Source of the DNA: CAJJDF01 sp965657945
Lineage (GTDB): Bacteria; Bacteroidota; Bacteroidia; Flavobacteriales_D; CAJJDF01
DNA length: 8,115 bases
NCBI GenBank assembly: GCA_965657945.1
Contig: CBFHPW010000044.1
Coordinates: 1-8,115 of the forward strand
Direction of reading: 5' to 3'
Shown here: positions 4,762 to 8,115 of the stretch, piece by piece
How positions within the stretch are numbered: position 1 is the first letter of the stretch
Layout of the letters: every line of letters begins with the position of its first letter
Translations under genes and position numbers: made by a program
The notes under the pieces: generated by a model
The model's input: only the letters and a program-made list of their open reading frames with translations
Told to the model about the DNA's origin: nothing
The model's database searches: none

Positions 4762-7167
4762 TTAAAAATCATCCAGTTTTTCATTTTTACTCATTGCCTT
4801 TTTGAAGTTATTCAATTTCAGCGACAAAGTAACCATATACAGCGGGGAAAAAGGATTTCTAACTCTATATACTTCTAAATTTTCTGTGGAGTTAAAGGTA
4901 ATATCCCTTCGTGTTGATAAAATATCACTGGCTTGTAAGGTAATAGCCAATTTGTTTTTAAAAAATGCTTTTCTTATCGAGGCGTCTAGTCCATAATTCT
5001 CGTCTCTATAACCCAGTGGTGTTGCTGTTCTACTCTTATACTTGGCAATTATTTGTAGCTTTAATTCCCCTTTTATGGTAAATGTATTGATCCAGTTGAG
5101 GTTCCAGTTGAATGACTCATTTTTAGATTCTACCTCGTTCACAGCTGAAGTCACAGAATAATAATAAAGACTTGCGCCTAAATTAGAATTCCACCAATCT
5201 TTAAAAAAATATACCCAAGTTGGATCCATACCCAAAGAAACCGAATTCCCAGCATTTGTGGGTGCTTCAATCACTACATTAGTATCGTATACTGCTGGAA
5301 TCCTATTTATTAGGTTGTTCAATAGTTTCGCATAGGCATCCACAGAAAAATTTCCTTTGTCCTTCATTTTTCTTATCCAACTCATCTCAATAGAACTGAT
5401 GTATTCTGGTTTTAGGTTTGCGTTTCCTGTCCTTACCGAATAAGGACTCACCCAAGTAATAAAAGGTTCAAAATAGTAGGACCGCGGTCTATTTATTCTT
5501 CTTGAGTAACTCAATAAAAATTCATCCTTTTTTGAGTAGGCATAGGAAAAATGAGCAGATGGAAAGAAGTCTATTCTATTTACTTCCTGAGAGGCATTAG
5601 GAATTGTAGTTGCCTCAATCTGTCTGTAAGTATATTCTGCTCTTAATCCAACTTGATATCCCAACTTTTTCTTCTTTCCTTTTAATAAAGAATAGGCTGC
5701 ATGGATATTTCTGTTGTACTGCACATCTGTTGAAAACAAAGGAAGTAGCACATCCCTTTTTAATACTGGGTCGTATTCAAAATTATCTCGATCGTCTTTC
5801 GATATTCCAAATTGTGCCTGAACTCCCGCCTCCCAAACCATTTTGTTTTTTAAGGTTTTGTGGTAATCCAAATCAAAACGAAAAACATTGGACGGTCCGA
5901 ATTCAGTACCGAGATTTCCTCCAATTTTGGCTCCATCATTATCAAAGAAGTTGCTGTAGCTGTATTCGTCTACACTTCTGAGATTATAAATAGCTTTTAC
6001 ATTTAAATAATTACTTCCATCTTTATTTATTAAATACCTGTATGATAAATAATTAGAAAGACTTGTAACAGTGATATCTCCTAAATATCTATTCTCGTAG
6101 TTTCTTATTAATGTATCGTTCTTGAACTCCTTAAATATTGAATTGTCGTAGGGCTCCATTAGTCTTCTTCCATAGGTAGAACCCAAAGAAAATACATGCG
6201 AACTATTTGGCGTAAATATCCACTCTGCTCCGGCTCTTACCCCACCCATTTTCCATGAAGCTTTACCTTCCTGTTCAACTCGAGTTTGGTAAGAACCAAA
6301 ATCACTAATTCGTTTTTCTGTGATGTCGCTAGGATTATTTCTTTGGTTGTAAGCCACATTTACGTTCAATGTGTGCTTCTTCGTACTATAATTCAACGCT
6401 ATATCTCCTCCGTACCTTTCAAAATTACCTCCAGAAATATTAGCGAGTAAACTTACTCCCTCCAATTTTTTCTTCTTTGTAATAATATTGATGATTCCAC
6501 CAACTCCCTCTGCCTGCTCTCTGGCAGAAGGATTTGTTACTATTTCAATACTCTTGATTGAACTAGCCGGAATGGACTGTAAAGCATCGGAAGCTTCCAT
6601 TGCCGTAGGGATTCCGTTTATTAATAATTGATAGGTAGAACTTCCTCGGAGAGTTACATTCCCTTGTGCATCTACCTGGATTGATGGAGTATTTTGAAGA
6701 ACCTCTACAGCCGACTGTCCAACAGTGGTAGTCATATTTTCAACGTTCACAACTTTCTTGTCAATCTCATAACTTACAGTTGGAATATCACCACGAATTG
6801 TAACCTCTTTCAAATTCAATGAGTTACTGAGTTTTGTTTCACCTAAATGATAAACGCTTTTGGATTTATCCACAACCAAATTAGGAAAAACTCTAGGCTG
6901 ATAGCCTACAAAAGTAATAACGGCATAATATTCTCCAGCTGGCACCGATGTAATTTCATATTTTCCTTTCAGATTTGTAATTGCGCCAGCCGCCACAGAA
7001 CTGTCTTTTGTATTGTACAAGGCAACACTTACATACTCCATACGAGAACTCGTAACAGAATCAATTACGGAACCATAAACCAGTCCTGAAACATCTGCTT
7101 GTTGAGTATCTTGAGAAAATACTGCTAATGGAAAAAGTAGGATGTAAAAAATTGTAAGTCTAAACAT
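4762..7167 (-). CDS. TonB-dependent outer-membrane receptor with carboxypeptidase-like regulatory domain
   Basis: Outer-membrane protein of 801 residues. From the chosen start: signal peptide MFRLTIFYILLFPLAVFS (1-18); a carboxypeptidase-regulatory-like beta-sandwich, about 28-110, with GLVYGSVIDSVTSSRMEYVSV and the closing GEYYAVITFVGYQP; a plug domain, about 128-233, with TLRGSSTYQLLINGIPT and the strong SIEIVTNPSAREQAEGVGGI followed by INIITKKK; then a barrel of the OMP_b-brl_3 type. The last barrel strand (MVTLSLKLNNF) is followed by a short charged tail ending KLDDF, common in this subfamily. The frame is open up to an ATG at 7218, but that start would put 17 residues before the signal peptide and lies upstream of a -7 box, so I prefer 7167. 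No SusD partner is adjacent, so glycan uptake is not supported. The ligand is unknown. A 53-residue gene follows 11 bp downstream. Confidence 0.88.
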   Translation of the reverse strand: MFRLTIFYILLFPLAVFSQDTQQADVSGLVYGSVIDSVTSSRMEYVSVALYNTKDSSVAAGAITNLKGKYEITSVPAGEYYAVITFVGYQPRVFPNLVVDKSKSVYHLGETKLSNSLNLKEVTIRGDIPTVSYEIDKKVVNVENMTTTVGQSAVEVLQNTPSIQVDAQGNVTLRGSSTYQLLINGIPTAMEASDALQSIPASSIKSIEIVTNPSAREQAEGVGGIINIITKKKKLEGVSLLANISGGNFERYGGDIALNYSTKKHTLNVNVAYNQRNNPSDITEKRISDFGSYQTRVEQEGKASWKMGGVRAGAEWIFTPNSSHVFSLGSTYGRRLMEPYDNSIFKEFKNDTLIRNYENRYLGDITVTSLSNYLSYRYLINKDGSNYLNVKAIYNLRSVDEYSYSNFFDNDGAKIGGNLGTEFGPSNVFRFDLDYHKTLKNKMVWEAGVQAQFGISKDDRDNFEYDPVLKRDVLLPLFSTDVQYNRNIHAAYSLLKGKKKKLGYQVGLRAEYTYRQIEATTIPNASQEVNRIDFFPSAHFSYAYSKKDEFLLSYSRRINRPRSYYFEPFITWVSPYSVRTGNANLKPEYISSIEMSWIRKMKDKGNFSVDAYAKLLNNLINRIPAVYDTNVVIEAPTNAGNSVSLGMDPTWVYFFKDWWNSNLGASLYYYSVTSAVNEVESKNESFNWNLNWINTFTIKGELKLQIIAKYKSRTATPLGYRDENYGLDASIRKAFFKNKLAITLQASDILSTRRDITFNSTENLEVYRVRNPFSPLYMVTLSLKLNNFKKAMSKNEKLDDF

Positions 7168-7187
7168 TGAAAATTCTAATTTGAGTG

Positions 7188-7195
7188 CAAATTTA
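7188..7195 (-). promoter_or_regulatory. Putative -7 box (TAAATTTG) for the receptor gene
   Basis: On the minus strand this reads TAAATTTG, an exact match to TAnnTTTG. It ends 20 bp before the receptor ATG at 7167, allowing a leader of roughly 10-15 nucleotides. A transcript starting here could not include the alternative start at 7218, so the box helps decide the start. A fitting -33 element is not obvious. Confidence 0.5.
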
Positions 7196-7197
7196 CC

Positions 7198-7205
7198 TAT
7201 TTTTG
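7198..7205 (+). promoter_or_regulatory. Putative -7 box (TATTTTTG) for the LYS1/alanine-dehydrogenase-like gene
   Basis: Exact match to TAnnTTTG, ending 21 bp before the ATG at 7227. A TTTG at 7180-7183 could serve as the -33 element, but the 14-bp spacing is short. It lies back to back with the opposing box, only 2 bp away. Confidence 0.5.
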
Positions 7206-7226
7206 AACAATAAAACACGGAACGCT

Positions 7227-8115
7227 ATGAAGATTGGAATTGTAAAAGAAACAAAAAATCCACCAGACAAGAGAGTGCCTCTATCTCCGGAGCAATGCAA
7301 GCAACTTTCTCAGGATTTTCCAGAAATAAAGCTGGTTGTACAGTCGAGCGATATTCGTGCTTTTTCTGACGATGAATACATTAAAAACGGAATTACAATT
7401 AAGGATGAAGTTTCGGATTGTGACGTATTAATTGGCGTGAAAGAAGTGAAAAAAGAGGCTCTATTGCCGAATAAAACTTATTTCTTTTTTTCTCATACGA
7501 TAAAAGAACAACCGTACAATAGGGATTTACTAAGGTTGATGTTGAAAAAAAACATCAAAATGATAGACTATGAAACCCTAACCTATCCAAAACAAGGAAG
7601 GATATTGGGTTTTGGAAGATACGCTGGAATTGTAGGTGCGTACAATGCTTTCCTTGCCTTGGGAAAAAGGACAGAATCCTTTGATATAAAACCCGCAAAT
7701 CTTTGTAGAGATTACTCTGAATTGAAAGAAGAACTCAAAAAAGTGGTGTTACCCCAAGATTATAAAATTATAATCTCAGGCGATGGTAGAGTTGGGAAAG
7801 GAGCCGAAGAGATCATTCATGCTTTAGGTGTCTACGAAGTATCACCGCAAGACTTCATTAATAGCACAAAAAATGAACCAATTTACACTCAACTATCTGT
7901 AAAGGATTATAACAAAAGAAAAGATGGAAATCCTTTTTCAAAATCAGATTTTTATAACCATCCCGAATTATTCGAATCTAACTTTAAACGGTTTTCAAAA
8001 ATAGGTGACATGTACATTGCTTGCCACTATTGGGATGCTAAGGCCCCCTTTATTTTCACGAGAGAAGATGCCAAATCAGATGAGTTTAAGTTAAATATTA
8101 TTGCAGACATCAGTT
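7227..8115 (+). CDS. Saccharopine dehydrogenase (LYS1)/alanine dehydrogenase-like NAD(P) enzyme, N-terminal part
   Basis: The gene runs off the window after 296 residues. The N-terminus, MKIGIVKETKNPPDKRVPLS, is the typical start of the AlaDH/PNT N-terminal domain, in which K-E...D-R-V-P/A-L-(S/T)-P is shared by alanine dehydrogenase, transhydrogenase and LYS1-type saccharopine dehydrogenase. GVKEV (70-74) and KTYFFFSHTIKEQPYN (83-98) contain Lys72 and His90, which by eye match the catalytic Lys/His pair of LYS1 and AlaDH enzymes. GFGRYAGIVGAYNAFLALG (128-146) follows. The nucleotide-binding glycine motif is SGDGRVGKGA (184-193), and ACHYWDAKAPFIFTRED (265-281) comes near the cut. The SHTIKEQPYN and HYWDAKAP blocks look more like LYS1 than classical Ald. 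Predicted reaction: NAD(P)-linked reversible oxidative deamination of an amino acid or opine-type substrate in the cytoplasm. It diverges from the receptor across 59 bp. Substrate assignment is tentative. Confidence 0.82.
   Translation, partial: MKIGIVKETKNPPDKRVPLSPEQCKQLSQDFPEIKLVVQSSDIRAFSDDEYIKNGITIKDEVSDCDVLIGVKEVKKEALLPNKTYFFFSHTIKEQPYNRDLLRLMLKKNIKMIDYETLTYPKQGRILGFGRYAGIVGAYNAFLALGKRTESFDIKPANLCRDYSELKEELKKVVLPQDYKIIISGDGRVGKGAEEIIHALGVYEVSPQDFINSTKNEPIYTQLSVKDYNKRKDGNPFSKSDFYNHPELFESNFKRFSKIGDMYIACHYWDAKAPFIFTREDAKSDEFKLNIIADIS

Noticed and set aside
4509..4805. 98-residue plus-strand open frame
   Set aside because: It begins inside the tmRNA T arm, runs through the terminator hairpin and overlaps the better supported 53-residue gene on the other strand.
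4802..4996. 64-residue plus-strand open frame
   Set aside because: It is antisense to the C-terminal barrel of the receptor and has no recognisable features.
5610..5981. 123-residue plus-strand open frame
   Set aside because: It is antisense to the receptor barrel; its cysteine- and histidine-rich sequence resembles no family I know.
6847..7089. 80-residue plus-strand open frame
   Set aside because: It is antisense to the receptor's regulatory domain.
7168..7218. Receptor start at ATG 7218, adding 17 residues
   Set aside because: It would bury the signal peptide and lies upstream of the likely -7 box, almost touching the divergent gene.

Overview
The window looks like ordinary chromosomal DNA of an AT-rich member of the Bacteroidota, probably a flavobacterium-like lineage. 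Four things point there: the tmRNA encodes the tag GENNYALAA; promoter-like octamers fit the phylum's -7 consensus TAnnTTTG; no start codon has a clear Shine-Dalgarno sequence; and a regulatory-domain/plug/barrel TonB-dependent receptor is present. I see no insertion sequence, integrase, CRISPR array, tRNA cluster or phage module.

Layout from left to right. A leftward, truncated NamZ-type (DUF1343) exo-N-acetylmuramidase gene (1-369) diverges from a LolC/LolE-type ABC transporter permease (414-2063), which is followed by a zinc-free quinone oxidoreductase of the MDR superfamily (2118-3143). A small SAM-dependent methyltransferase resembling phospholipid N-methyltransferases (3245-3790, minus strand) converges on that gene. 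A 38-residue single-span membrane microprotein (3922-4038) precedes ssrA, the tmRNA gene (4144-4543), which ends in a perfect 15-bp hairpin. From the other side the same hairpin lies just past a 53-residue basic protein gene (4589-4750, minus). That gene sits 11 bp downstream of the TonB-dependent receptor (4762-7167, minus) and probably shares its transcript. Finally, a LYS1/alanine-dehydrogenase-like NAD(P) enzyme (7227 to the window end) diverges from the receptor; two back-to-back -7 boxes 2 bp apart lie between them.

The genes do not form one pathway. A loose cell-envelope theme runs through them: peptidoglycan turnover, a Lol-like permease, a possible lipid methyltransferase, a small membrane protein and an outer-membrane receptor. 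The tmRNA serves ribosome rescue. No complete new system is visible. The best leads are a roughly 135-residue insertion in the periplasmic part of the Lol-like permease, two very small genes, the overlapping divergent promoters, and a lysine-metabolism-like enzyme without any pathway partner in view.
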